The notes under the pieces were generated by a model. The model was given only the letters and a program-made list of their open reading frames with translations. It was not told the origin of the DNA and did no database searches. Positions 16,413 through 25,095 of a stretch of DNA of 64,000 nt are shown piece after piece. Position numbers and translations under genes: made by a program. The stretch is taken from contig NZ_BMRM01000020.1 in NCBI RefSeq assembly GCF_014648635.1, positions 62,001 through 126,000 on the forward strand, read 5' to 3'. Source of the DNA: Streptomyces cinerochromogenes. Lineage in GTDB: Bacteria > Actinomycetota > Actinomycetes > Streptomycetales > Streptomycetaceae. Each line of letters starts with the position of its first letter. Position 1 is the stretch's first letter.

Positions 16413-17105
16413 ATGATTGACGTCCTGGTGGTCGACGACGACTTCCGTGTCGCTGAGATCAACGCCAAGTACGTGGGAAAGGTTCCCGGCTTCCGGGTGG
16501 CCGCCCGCGCGCACAGCGCCGCGCAGGCCCTGACCGCCGTCGAACGCGGCACCATCGACCTGGTCCTGCTCGACCACTACCTGCCGGACCAGACCGGTCT
16601 GGAACTCGTGCACCGCATGCGGGAGCAGGGGCACGGCACCGACGTCATCATGATCACCGCGGCCAGTGACGTGACGACCGTCCAGCAGGCGATGCGCCTG
16701 GGCGCCCTGCACTACCTGGTCAAACCGTTCACCTTCGCCGCCCTGCGGGCCCGCCTGGACTCCTACGCCGCCCTGCGCCGCACGGTCGACCGGGTGGGCG
16801 GCCGGGGCCTGACGGGTCAGGAGCAGGTCGACCGGATCTTCGGTGCCCTCCGCGCCGCCCCCGCGCCCTCCGCACCCGGCCTGCCGACCGGCCACTCCGA
16901 GCCCACGACCGACCTCATCTGCGGTGTCCTGCACCGCGCCGACCACCCGCTCTCGGCCCACGAGGTGGCCGCCCGGACGGGCCTGAGCCGCTCCACCGCC
17001 CAGCGCTACCTCCGCCACCTGGAGCAGGCGGGCCGGCTCCGCCTCTCGCTGAAGTACGGCGACACCGGCCGCCCGGAACACCGGTACGCGTGGGTGACGC
17101 CGTAA
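16413..17105 (+). CDS. Response regulator, CitB/DcuR family, no adjacent kinase
   Basis: A 230-residue paralogue of the regulator at 12724-13404. Receiver domain with VVDDD and phosphoacceptor Asp54 (LVLLDHYLPDQTG); C-terminal HTH with VAARTGLSRSTAQRYLRHLE. It has a strong ribosome site (GAAGGAGAGG) before ATG 16413. It is transcribed divergently from the ABC importer operon and is therefore its likely regulator. No kinase gene is next to it, so it may share the CitA-type kinase at 11048-12727 or answer to a distant one. Confidence 0.92.
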   Translation: MIDVLVVDDDFRVAEINAKYVGKVPGFRVAARAHSAAQALTAVERGTIDLVLLDHYLPDQTGLELVHRMREQGHGTDVIMITAASDVTTVQQAMRLGALHYLVKPFTFAALRARLDSYAALRRTVDRVGGRGLTGQEQVDRIFGALRAAPAPSAPGLPTGHSEPTTDLICGVLHRADHPLSAHEVAARTGLSRSTAQRYLRHLEQAGRLRLSLKYGDTGRPEHRYAWVTP

Positions 17106-17108
17106 TCC

Positions 17109-17123
17109 CACCGGCGGCCGGTG
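17109..17123. terminator. Small hairpin in an 18-bp convergent gap
   Basis: CACCGG-CGG-CCGGTG exactly fills the space between the response-regulator stop and the convergent symporter stop. It is short but placed where a bidirectional terminator would be expected. Confidence 0.5.
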
Positions 17124-18713
17124 CTAGACGGCTCCGGCTCCGGTCAGCGAACGCACCTCCGTCTCGGCGTACTTGGCCTCGTCCGCGACCTCGTCGGAGG
17201 TGACCGTGCCCAGCCAGCCGGCGAGGAAGCCGAGCGGGATGGAGACGATGCCCGGGTTCTCCAGCGGGAAGTACTGGAAGTCGACGGCCGGGAAGAGGGA
17301 GTCCGGGTCGCCGGACACCACCGGCGACAGCAGCACCAGTCCGATCGCCGGGAGCAGCCCGCCGTACACCGCCCACACCGCGCCGCGCGTCGTGAAACCG
17401 CGCCAGAACAGCGAGTAGAGCAGGACCGGCAGGTTCGCCGACGCGGCGACGGCGAAGGCGAGGCCGACCAGGAAGGCGACGTTGAGATCGCGGGCCAGCA
17501 GCCCGAGCGCGATCGCCACGACACCGATGCCGACCGCCGCCCACCGGGCCACGGCGACCTCACTGCGGGCCTCGCCGTGCCTACGGCGCAGCGAGGCGTA
17601 CAGATCGTGGGCCACCGAGGCCGAGGAGGCCAGCGTGATGCCCGCGACCACCGCGAGGATCGTGGCGAAGGCCACCGCGGCGACCACCGCGAACAGCACG
17701 GTCCCGCCGGTGGAGCCGGCTCCGCCGCCCAGGTCGAGAGCGAGAAGCGGCACCGCCGTGTTGCCGGCCGCGTTGGATCCGCGTACGGCACCCGTCCCCA
17801 CCACCGCCGCCGCGCCGAATCCGAGGACGATCGTCATCAGGTAGAAGCTGCCGATCAGACCGATGGACCACACCACGGAGCGACGCGCGGCCCGCGCGGT
17901 GGGCACGGTGTAGAAGCGGGACAGGATGTGCGGCAGTCCGGCCGTGCCCAGCACCAGCGCGAGTCCCAGGCTGATGAAGTCGACCCGGGCGGTCCAGTCC
18001 CCGCCGTACTTCAGGCCCGGCGCCAGGAACGCCGTCCCGTGCCCGCTGCGCTCCGCGGCCGTAAGCAGAAGCCGGTCGACGTCTCCGTGGAACCGCAGCA
18101 GGACGAGCACGGTCAGCACGACCGTCCCCCCGAGCAGCAGGACCGCCTTCACGATCTGGATCCAGGTGGTGGCCCGCATCCCTCCCAACGACACATAGAT
18201 CACCATGAGCGCCCCGACGCCGATGACCGTCCAGGCCTGCGCCGCGCCGCTCGTCCGCCCCAGCAGCAGCGCCACCAGGCTGCCCGCGCCGACCATCTGC
18301 GCCACCAGATAGAGAACGGACACCGTCACCGAGGAAGTTCCCGCGGCGATCCGCACCGGCCGCTCGCTCATCCGCGCGGCCAGCACGTCGGCCAGCGTGA
18401 ACCGCCCGCAGTTGCGCACCAGTTCGGCCACCAGGAACAGCACGACCAGCCACGCCACGAGGAATCCCACGCAGTAGAGCAGCCCGTCGTACCCGTACAA
18501 CGCGATGAGTCCGGCGATCCCCAGGAAGGAGGCCGCCGACATGTAGTCACCCGCGATGGCAAAACCATTCTCCATGGGGGAGAACAGCCGCCCGCCGGCG
18601 TAGAACTCCTCCGCCGAACCGCGCCGCCGGCGGCTCACCCAGGTCGTGATCCCGAGGGTGACCGCCACGAACCCGGTGAACAGCAGCAGCGCCAGAGTCT
18701 GGTCACCGGTCAC
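17124..18713 (-). CDS. Sodium:solute symporter, ActP (cation/acetate symporter)-like
   Basis: A 529-residue SSS-family membrane protein with about 13 helices. Typical N-terminal blocks are RRRRGSAEEFYAGGR and FAIAGDYMSAASFLGIAG (sodium/substrate-site region), with MRATTWIQ and AFAVAASANLPVLLYSLFW further on. The best matches in memory are acetate/monocarboxylate permeases such as ActP. The GTG start (18713) overlaps the stop of the DUF485 gene, as in the known yjcH-actP pairs. The substrate is probably a short monocarboxylate; this is not proven. Confidence 0.92.
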   Translation of the reverse strand: MTGDQTLALLLFTGFVAVTLGITTWVSRRRRGSAEEFYAGGRLFSPMENGFAIAGDYMSAASFLGIAGLIALYGYDGLLYCVGFLVAWLVVLFLVAELVRNCGRFTLADVLAARMSERPVRIAAGTSSVTVSVLYLVAQMVGAGSLVALLLGRTSGAAQAWTVIGVGALMVIYVSLGGMRATTWIQIVKAVLLLGGTVVLTVLVLLRFHGDVDRLLLTAAERSGHGTAFLAPGLKYGGDWTARVDFISLGLALVLGTAGLPHILSRFYTVPTARAARRSVVWSIGLIGSFYLMTIVLGFGAAAVVGTGAVRGSNAAGNTAVPLLALDLGGGAGSTGGTVLFAVVAAVAFATILAVVAGITLASSASVAHDLYASLRRRHGEARSEVAVARWAAVGIGVVAIALGLLARDLNVAFLVGLAFAVAASANLPVLLYSLFWRGFTTRGAVWAVYGGLLPAIGLVLLSPVVSGDPDSLFPAVDFQYFPLENPGIVSIPLGFLAGWLGTVTSDEVADEAKYAETEVRSLTGAGAV

Positions 18714-19255
18714 TGGGCCCCTCCCCGCGCGCCACGGGCCAGTTCCTGTGTGTCCCAGCGCAGCTCCAGCGCGGCCCGGTCCCGGCGCAGCCGCGCGTGC
18801 CGGGCGTAGGCCCAGGTCAGCAGGAACGTGGTGAGGAACTGTCCGAGCCCCGCGACCATCCCCACGTTCACCGCCCCGGCCACGGGCCGGGCCATGAATC
18901 CGGGCGCCGTCGTCGCGGTGACCACGTACCCCACGTACCAGACCAGGAAGCCGACGGTCCCCGGCACCACGAACCGCCGGTACCTCCCCCTCACCTCCTG
19001 GAACGCCGCACTGCGCTGGACCTCGACGTACACGTCGCGGGCCCCTGCCGCGGCCGCGCCGGGCCCGCCCCGCGCGGGCGGCACGGCCGGCGCCGGCGTA
19101 CCGGTGTCGTGGAGCTCGCCCCAGCCCGAGGCCGGCGCGTCATGCCAGGGGTCCTCGAACGTCACGTCGCGGGAGGGCGTACCGCGGTCTTCCTGGTTCC
19201 CGGCCGGTCTCTCGGGGCCGTCCCCAGCACCGCGGGGGCCGTTGCTTGACTGCAT
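18710..19255 (-). CDS. DUF485 membrane protein, partner of the symporter
   Basis: A 181-residue protein with a disordered Pro/Gly-rich N-terminus (about residues 1-75) and a DUF485 domain with two helices (GTVGFLVWYVGYVV and AVNVGMVAGLGQFLTTFLL). DUF485 proteins are co-transcribed with ActP-type symporters. ATG 19255 is chosen over a TTG two codons upstream. The long hydrophilic N-terminus is typical of Streptomyces versions. Confidence 0.87.
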   Translation of the reverse strand: MQSSNGPRGAGDGPERPAGNQEDRGTPSRDVTFEDPWHDAPASGWGELHDTGTPAPAVPPARGGPGAAAAGARDVYVEVQRSAAFQEVRGRYRRFVVPGTVGFLVWYVGYVVTATTAPGFMARPVAGAVNVGMVAGLGQFLTTFLLTWAYARHARLRRDRAALELRWDTQELARGARGGAQ

Positions 19256-19324
19256 GCCCAAGGATGGACAGACCGGGAAGATCTCTGACTTCTCTTCCTC
19301 CTGCTCTTCACCCCATCAGGTGAT

Positions 19325-20014
19325 TCACCCCGTGGGTGGCCGCACCAGCCTCTTGCTATAGGCGTACCGCACGGCCTGCGCGCGGTCCTTGAGGCCCGTC
19401 TTGGCGAAGAGGTTGTTGATGTGTGTCTTCACCGTCGCGGTCGACACATGCAGTCTGCGGGCGATCTCCTGATTGCTGAGGCCTTCGGCGATCAGCACCA
19501 GGACCTCGGTCTCGCGCGCGGTCAGCCCGTCGGGCGCCTCGTCGGCCGCGGGAACCGGCTCGGGCTCGGGCTGTGACAGCCGCTCCAGCAACCGTCGCTG
19601 CACGCTCGGCGACAGTCCCGCGTCCCCCGAGAGCACGCTGTGCACGGCACGTACGATCTCGTCACCGCCCGCGTCCTTGGTCAGGTATCCCCGGGCGCCG
19701 GCCCTCAGCGCGGGGAACAGCGACTCGTCGTCCGCGTAGGTCGTGAGCACCACCACCTGGGTTCCGGGGTACTGGGCCCGGATCCGCCGGGTGGCCTCCA
19801 CACCGTCGCAGCGGGGCATCCGGAGGTCCATCAGGACGACGTCCGGAGCGAGTTCACCGACCAGCCGCACCGCCTCCTCACCGTCTCCCGCGGCCCCGAC
19901 GACCTCCACCCCCGGCAACAGCCCGAGCAGCATCACGATGCCCTCACGGACCACGGTCTGGTCGTCGGCCACCACGACCCGTGCCGGCTTCCTCTCCCCC
20001 TCCGTCTCCGTCAT
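19325..20014 (-). CDS. NarL/FixJ-family response regulator
   Basis: A 229-residue regulator. Receiver domain residues 10-130 with phosphoacceptor Asp63 in VVLMDLRMPRCDG; linker rich in Pro/Glu; LuxR-type HTH (LTARETEVLVLIAEGLSNQ then EIARRLHVSTATVKTHINN). The ATG at 20014 overlaps the kinase stop (ATGA). Output is likely transcriptional; targets unknown. Confidence 0.93.
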   Translation of the reverse strand: MTETEGERKPARVVVADDQTVVREGIVMLLGLLPGVEVVGAAGDGEEAVRLVGELAPDVVLMDLRMPRCDGVEATRRIRAQYPGTQVVVLTTYADDESLFPALRAGARGYLTKDAGGDEIVRAVHSVLSGDAGLSPSVQRRLLERLSQPEPEPVPAADEAPDGLTARETEVLVLIAEGLSNQEIARRLHVSTATVKTHINNLFAKTGLKDRAQAVRYAYSKRLVRPPTG

Positions 20015-21162
20015 ACGGGCACCTTCAGCGTCACCACGAACCCCTCCTTGTCCGGACCCGCGTCCAGCGAGCCGCCCAGCAGCTCGGCGCGCTCGCGCAT
20101 GCCCAGCAGACCGTACCCGCCTCCGGCGCCGCCCAGTTCGCCCGACCGCCCGCCCGAGTCACGGACGTTCAGCGTCACTTCGTGCTCGCTGTAGTCGAGC
20201 CGTACCGCCACCTTGGCGCCCTGGGCGTGCTTGCGGACGTTCGTCAGTGCCTCCTGTGCGACCCGCCGCACGGCCTGGGACGCCTCGGCCGGCAGGGGTC
20301 TGCGTTCACCTGTGACGGTGACCTCGGCCGCGTCGGCCGTGCTGACCAGTTCGGTCAGGAAGTCCTCCAGCGGGGTCAGCTCGCCCCGCAGCGCGGAGAG
20401 CGCCTGACGGGTCTCGGCGAGCCCGTCCCGGGCCATTCCCCGGGCGGCCACCACCCGCTCCAGGATCCGTTCGCGCTCCGCGCCGTTCTCGATCAGCAGC
20501 CGGGCCGCCTCCAGGTGCACCAGCTGTGCCGAGAGGCTGTGCGCCAGCACGTCGTGGATCTCCCGTGCGATGCGGGCCCGCTCGGCCAGCGCCGCGGACT
20601 CGGCCTCGGCCGCGCGGGCGGCACGCTCCTGGGCGAGCAGCCGCTGCGCGCTGCCCCGTGCCTCCGCGTCCAGCCGCAGGACGTACCCGGCGAGGGCCAT
20701 ACCCGCCACGGTGGCGGCCGTGGTCAGCCAGACGTCGTTGTTGAACGCGGAGTACGAGGCCAGCGCCACCGACGTCACGGGGACCGCGGCGCCGAGCGGC
20801 AGCCGCTCCAGCGCGGCGACGCCGCAGCCGCACCAGAGCAGGAGGGCGGGGCCGGTGAATCCGCCGGCCTCGGCGGCGACCGCGATGGCCAGGAGCAGCG
20901 CTATGAGCAGGAGGGACGGCACCAGCCGGTGCTGGTAGGTGGTGCGGGAGAAGGCCCAGGCGACGAGTCCGGCGAGGAGGACTCCCGCCGCTGCCGCGAG
21001 CGCCCCCCACAGGCCGACGTGCCTCTGGGTGAAGGCACCCCACAGGAGCAGGGCCAGCATGAGCAGCCGCACGATCCAGGCGAGCAGTCGCCGGGGCCGG
21101 GGCGTTCCCGCGCGGCCGAGCGCTTCCCGGGACGGCCAGCGTGTCCAGGCGTTCTCGGTCAC
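20011..21162 (-). CDS. DesK-type membrane sensor histidine kinase
   Basis: A 383-residue kinase with five or six N-terminal helices, a HisKA_3 dimerisation helix with the phosphoacceptor in ARIAREIHDVLAHSL, and a compact HATPase (QEALTNVRKHA, GGGYGLLGMRERAELLGG). The GTG start at 21162 overlaps the stop of the upstream membrane-protein gene. Typically senses envelope or lipid state in the DesK class; the signal here is unknown. Confidence 0.92.
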   Translation of the reverse strand: MTENAWTRWPSREALGRAGTPRPRRLLAWIVRLLMLALLLWGAFTQRHVGLWGALAAAAGVLLAGLVAWAFSRTTYQHRLVPSLLLIALLLAIAVAAEAGGFTGPALLLWCGCGVAALERLPLGAAVPVTSVALASYSAFNNDVWLTTAATVAGMALAGYVLRLDAEARGSAQRLLAQERAARAAEAESAALAERARIAREIHDVLAHSLSAQLVHLEAARLLIENGAERERILERVVAARGMARDGLAETRQALSALRGELTPLEDFLTELVSTADAAEVTVTGERRPLPAEASQAVRRVAQEALTNVRKHAQGAKVAVRLDYSEHEVTLNVRDSGGRSGELGGAGGGYGLLGMRERAELLGGSLDAGPDKEGFVVTLKVPV

Positions 21163-21680
21163 ACGCGCTCCTTCCAGGCCGGCTGCATGTCGCCACCGTA
21201 CGCGGGGGCGGGAGCGCTCATGGTGCCGACGGACTGGGCCCGCCAGACCAGGATCCCGCCTCGGACCAGCAGGGTGCAGGCGAGTCCGAGCAGCAGCGCC
21301 GAGCTGTCCTGGTGGATGCCGAGGGCGAGGCCGAGCGCGAAGGCACCGACGCGCAGGGCGACGCCCGCGCCCCACACGGCGACGCTCGCCTTGGTGCTCT
21401 TGGTCCATATGACGCCGTCCGGTGCCGTCCAGATACGGGTGGTCCAGCCCCAGCCGGCGCCGGTGGCCAGACCGATGAGCAGCTCCACCGTGAGCAGTAC
21501 GGCGGATCCGGTGCGGTGGTGGGGGTCGAGCACCCCGGGCTCACGCAGGGCCACGACGGCGAGCACCACGGGCAACAGCCACCAGCGCCGGTCCGTGTCG
21601 ATCGCCCGGGTGCGGAACTGCCGGGCGATCACTACGGCGACGACGGCCACGATCACCAGTGCGTTGACGAGCCCGGGCAT
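21159..21680 (-). CDS. Membrane protein, DUF1453/CcdC-like, first gene of the kinase operon
   Basis: A 173-residue protein with four or five predicted helices starting at MPGLVNALVIVAVVAVV, followed by an ARQFRTR turn typical of CcdC/DUF1453 proteins. ATG 21680 has GGAGG seven bases upstream; longer versions would add a non-conserved Arg-rich tail. Overlap with the kinase start suggests it modulates or is monitored by the two-component system. Family assignment is by resemblance. Confidence 0.75.
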   Translation of the reverse strand: MPGLVNALVIVAVVAVVIARQFRTRAIDTDRRWWLLPVVLAVVALREPGVLDPHHRTGSAVLLTVELLIGLATGAGWGWTTRIWTAPDGVIWTKSTKASVAVWGAGVALRVGAFALGLALGIHQDSSALLLGLACTLLVRGGILVWRAQSVGTMSAPAPAYGGDMQPAWKERV

Positions 21681-22199
21681 CAGAGCCTCCGTGAGCGGGA
21701 AGGTGGTGCCGACAGCGAGCGCTGCCGACGCCTTCGAAGCTACGGAAATCCGCAGGCCGGGAGATCGGAGCCGGGGTGGATCACGGGTGGAACCTCGTAG
21801 CGGCTCGCCTCCACCCATGGGTGGAGAGACCGTGCGGACCGGGCCGGCCGTGGGGTGAGCGGACGAACGGGTGAGCGGCTGAGCGGATGAGGGGGGCAGC
21901 GGATGAGCGCCAACAGATGCCCGGCCCGCCGACGCGTCGCCGACGGACGTCTGCCTTCCGCACCGGCCGCCTCAGTCCATCCGCCACCCGGGACATCACC
22001 GCAGGCGGCTGCCAGGCCGGCCAACGCACAGGCTCCCGCCCGCGTCGGCCGGCCACCCGGCAGGGCCCGCTCTCGGCGAGGAGCCCCGCCTGTGCTGCCT
22101 GTGCTGCGCCCGCCCGTAACCGCGCCTTCCCGAAGCAAGCCCCCGCCCCCAGCAGGCCCTCGGCGGCCACAGCCCGCCGGCGAAGGCCCGGCGCGGCGG
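21681..22199. other. Intergenic region between the kinase operon and parE
   Basis: 519 bases with no supportable gene. It must carry the promoter of the three-gene operon at its left end. Around 21855-21910 there are irregular repeats of GTGAGCGG / GAGCGGATGA. The right half is GC-rich with only weak hairpins behind the parE stop. Confidence 0.5.
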
Positions 22200-24323
22200 C
22201 TACGCGTCGATGCGTGACCGGTCCAGCGTCGCCGCCGAGCTGGAGATGAACTCCTTGCGGGGAGCCACCTCGTTGCCCATCAGCAGGTCGAAGACCTGCT
22301 CCGCCGCCTCCAGGTCGGAGAGGTTGATGCGGCGCAGGGTGCGGTGGCGCGGGTCCATCGTGGTCTCGGCCAGCTGATCGGCGTCCATCTCGCCCAGACC
22401 CTTGTAGCGCTGGATGGAGTCCTTGTACCGGATGCCCTTGCTCTGGAACTCCATGAGCTTGTCGCGCAGCTCGCGGTCCGAGTACGTGTAGACGTACTTC
22501 TCCTGGCCCTTCTTCGGCTGGATCAGCTCGATGCGGTGCAGCGGCGGCACGGCGGCGAAGACCCGGCCGGCCTCGACCATGGGCCGCATGTAGCGCTGGA
22601 ACAGGGTGAGCAGCAGGCAGCGGATGTGGGAGCCGTCCACATCGGCGTCGGTCATCATGATGATCTTGCCGTAGCGGGCCTGGTCGATGTCGAAGGTGCG
22701 GCCCGAGCCCGCCCCTATGACCTGGATGATCGCACCGCACTCGGCGTTCTTGAGCATGTCGGTCACCGACGACCGCTGCACGTTGAGGATCTTGCCGCGG
22801 ATCGGCAGCAGTGCCTGGAACTCGGAGTTCCGCGCCAGCTTGGCCGTGCCGAGCGCGGAGTCGCCCTCGACGATGAACAGCTCGCTGCGGTCGACGTCGT
22901 CGCTGCGGCAGTCGGCCAGCTTGGCCGGCAGGGACGAGGACTCCAGGGCCGTCTTCCTGCGCTGGGCGTCCTTGTGCTGGCGGGCCGCGACCCGGGTGCG
23001 GGCGGCCGCGACCACCTTCTCCATGACGACCCGGGCCTGCGCGGCGGCGTCCCGCTTGGTGGAGGTCAGGAACGCCTTCAGTTCCTTGGAGATCACGTTG
23101 AAGACGATCCGGCGGGCCGCGGAGGTGCCCAGCACCTCCTTGGTCTGGCCCTCGAACTGCGGCTCGGCCAGACGCACGGTGACGACCGCGGTCAGGCCCT
23201 CCAGGGCGTCGTCCTTGACGATGTCGTCCTCGGCCACGCGCAGCAGCTTCTTGGCCCGCAGCATCTCGTTCATGGTCTTGGTGACGGCCTGCTCGAAGCC
23301 GGCCACGTGCGTGCCGCCCTTGGGCGTGGCGATGATGTTCACGAACGACCGGAGGGTCGTGTCGTAGCCGGTGCCCCAGCGCAGCGCGACGTCGACGCCC
23401 AGCTCACGGGTGACCTCGGTGGGAGTCATCTGGCCGTGCTCGTCGAGGACCGGGACCGTCTCCTTGAAGGTGCCCTTGCCCGAGAAGCGCAGGACGTCGC
23501 AGATCGCCTTGTCGCTCGCCAGGTACTCGCAGAACTCGCTGATGCCGCCGTCGAAGCGGAAGGACTCCTCGCCCTTGCTGCCGCCCTCGCCGAGACCGAA
23601 CTCGTCACGGACGACGATGGTCAGGCCGGGCACCAGGAACGCGGTCTGCCGGGCGCGCTGGTGCAGGTTCTCCAGGGAGAGCTTGGCGTCCTTGAGGAAG
23701 ATCTGCCGGTCGGCCCAGTACCGCACGCGGGTGCCGGTGCGTGTCTTGGGGATCTTCTTGGCCTTGCGCAGGCCGCTCTTGGCCTCGAACTTCGCGTCGG
23801 GGTTGCCGGAGGCGAAGGCGCCGGGCACGCCGCGCCGGAAGCTGATCGCGTGGGTGTGGCCGCCGCGGTCCACCTCGACGTCGAGGCGGGCGGAGAGGGC
23901 GTTGACCACGGAGGCGCCGACGCCGTGCAGACCGCCGGAGGCGGCGTAGGAGCCGCCGCCGAACTTGCCGCCCGCGTGGAGCTTGGTCATGACGACCTCC
24001 ACGCCGGACAGGCCGGTCTTCGGCTCCACGTCCACGGGGATGCCGCGGCCGTTGTCGCGCACCTCGACGGAGCCGTCGTCGTGGAGGACGACCTCGATGT
24101 GGTCGCAGTAGCCGCCGAGGGCTTCGTCCACCGAGTTGTCGATGATCTCCCACAGGCAGTGCATCAGACCGCGACTGTCCGTCGAGCCGATGTACATACC
24201 GGGGCGCTTGCGCACGGCCTCAAGGCCCTCAAGGACGAGCAGGTGCCGCGCGGTGTAGTTGGAACCGTCCCGGTCTGCTCCTGCCAGCAGCGCTGTGGAC
24301 GGCACGGACGTATCGGCGGTCAC
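22200..24323 (-). CDS. parE: DNA topoisomerase IV subunit B
   Basis: A 707-residue GHKL ATPase/TOPRIM protein that pairs with ParC (4933-7392). ATP site: Glu59 and Asn63 in EIIDNSVDEAL, DNGRGIPV (residues 90-97), and GLHGVGASVVNALS. TOPRIM motifs EGDSALGTAK and DADVDGSHIR lie in the second half, followed by the PQ-rich C-terminal region. It lacks the long insertion seen in some gyrase B proteins. GTG 24323 has GAGGAGC upstream. Distance from parC (about 15 kb) matches the arrangement in related Streptomyces. Confidence 0.94.
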   Translation of the reverse strand: MTADTSVPSTALLAGADRDGSNYTARHLLVLEGLEAVRKRPGMYIGSTDSRGLMHCLWEIIDNSVDEALGGYCDHIEVVLHDDGSVEVRDNGRGIPVDVEPKTGLSGVEVVMTKLHAGGKFGGGSYAASGGLHGVGASVVNALSARLDVEVDRGGHTHAISFRRGVPGAFASGNPDAKFEAKSGLRKAKKIPKTRTGTRVRYWADRQIFLKDAKLSLENLHQRARQTAFLVPGLTIVVRDEFGLGEGGSKGEESFRFDGGISEFCEYLASDKAICDVLRFSGKGTFKETVPVLDEHGQMTPTEVTRELGVDVALRWGTGYDTTLRSFVNIIATPKGGTHVAGFEQAVTKTMNEMLRAKKLLRVAEDDIVKDDALEGLTAVVTVRLAEPQFEGQTKEVLGTSAARRIVFNVISKELKAFLTSTKRDAAAQARVVMEKVVAAARTRVAARQHKDAQRRKTALESSSLPAKLADCRSDDVDRSELFIVEGDSALGTAKLARNSEFQALLPIRGKILNVQRSSVTDMLKNAECGAIIQVIGAGSGRTFDIDQARYGKIIMMTDADVDGSHIRCLLLTLFQRYMRPMVEAGRVFAAVPPLHRIELIQPKKGQEKYVYTYSDRELRDKLMEFQSKGIRYKDSIQRYKGLGEMDADQLAETTMDPRHRTLRRINLSDLEAAEQVFDLLMGNEVAPRKEFISSSAATLDRSRIDA

Positions 24324-24765
24324 GCGGTTCGCTCCTCGCTGAATTTCAGGTGACCCCCCTTTGGGTAAGGGGGCGGCTTCGGTCGCCGCTCAGAGGGTAC
24401 CGAGCCCTGGTAGAGCCGGTGTAACGCCACCCTCGTCGGCAACTCACACTAGTCCAGAGTCGCATAGGTGTTCGATCCCTCGATGGAGTGAAGCACACAT
24501 CACGTTCCATTCGAGGCATGAACCATTTAGGCTCCGGGCACGTCCTCATGAACAACCGGCAACCCGGCCGGGAGGACCGAGACAGCAAGACAGCGCGAAC
24601 CCGTAGGCATACAAGAGACGCAATACGGCACATTCGCCGCCAACCGGCAGCAGACAGCCGCCCCGGAAAGATTTTTTTCGAGGAAAAGCCACGAGCGGGA
24701 ACGTTTTCGGGCTGGTTGGATGTTGACCCTGGTACGACAGCTCGTCGAGCTAGAGAAGAGGCGAC
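24324..24765. other. Divergent intergenic region parE / DUF7455 gene
   Basis: 442 bases without a supported gene. The left part carries parE transcription signals. The right part has an unusual A/T run (ATTTTTTTCGAGGAAAAG, 24671-24688) and a possible extracytoplasmic-type promoter GGGAAC (24697-24702) - N19 - GTTG (24722-24725), which overlaps a TTGACC hexamer at 24723-24728. Confidence 0.5.
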
Positions 24766-24996
24766 GTGACTACTGTTCTGACCCCCGCGAGCCCGCTGAC
24801 GGCCGCCGATCGCTGCGACCGCTGCGGCGCCCAGGCATACCTGCGCGTGGTCCTGCTCAGCGGCGGAGAACTGCTCTTCTGCGCCCACCACGGTCGCAAG
24901 TTCGAGCCGGAACTCAAGAAGATCGCCGCTGAGATACAGGACGAGACGGAGCGGCTCACGTCCGCTCCGAACACCGCTTCCGAAGAAGAGCGCTGA
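24766..24996 (+). CDS. DUF7455 small zinc-ribbon-like protein
   Basis: A 76-residue protein with paired metal ligands CDRCG (Cys17, Cys20) and CAHHG (Cys39, His41/42), then a charged helix. It is a conserved small actinobacterial protein of unknown function, found between parE and hrdB in Streptomyces. GTG 24766 has an AGAAGAGG site 8 bases upstream. The ligand spacing suggests a single zinc knuckle, which could mediate nucleic-acid or protein contact; that is inference. Confidence 0.88.
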   Translation: MTTVLTPASPLTAADRCDRCGAQAYLRVVLLSGGELLFCAHHGRKFEPELKKIAAEIQDETERLTSAPNTASEEER

Positions 24997-25040
24997 TTCT
25001 CGCACCCACGACGAGCCAGCCCCGGCACAGGCCGGTGAAC

Positions 25041-25072
25041 GAGCGGCCGCTCCTCACCAGGAGCGGCCGCTC
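25041..25072. terminator. Bidirectional terminator, perfect 14-bp stem
   Basis: GAGCGGCCGCTCCT (25041-25054), loop CACC, AGGAGCGGCCGCTC (25059-25072), located between the convergent DUF7455 and trypsin-like genes. Each arm contains its own palindrome GAGCGGCCGCTC. Confidence 0.9.
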
Positions 25073-25095
25073 GTGCTCATACCCAAAAGCCGCGC

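Noticed and set aside
22160-22199. parE terminator
   Set aside because: GC-rich with several overlapping weak stems but no single convincing hairpin, so not listed as a feature.
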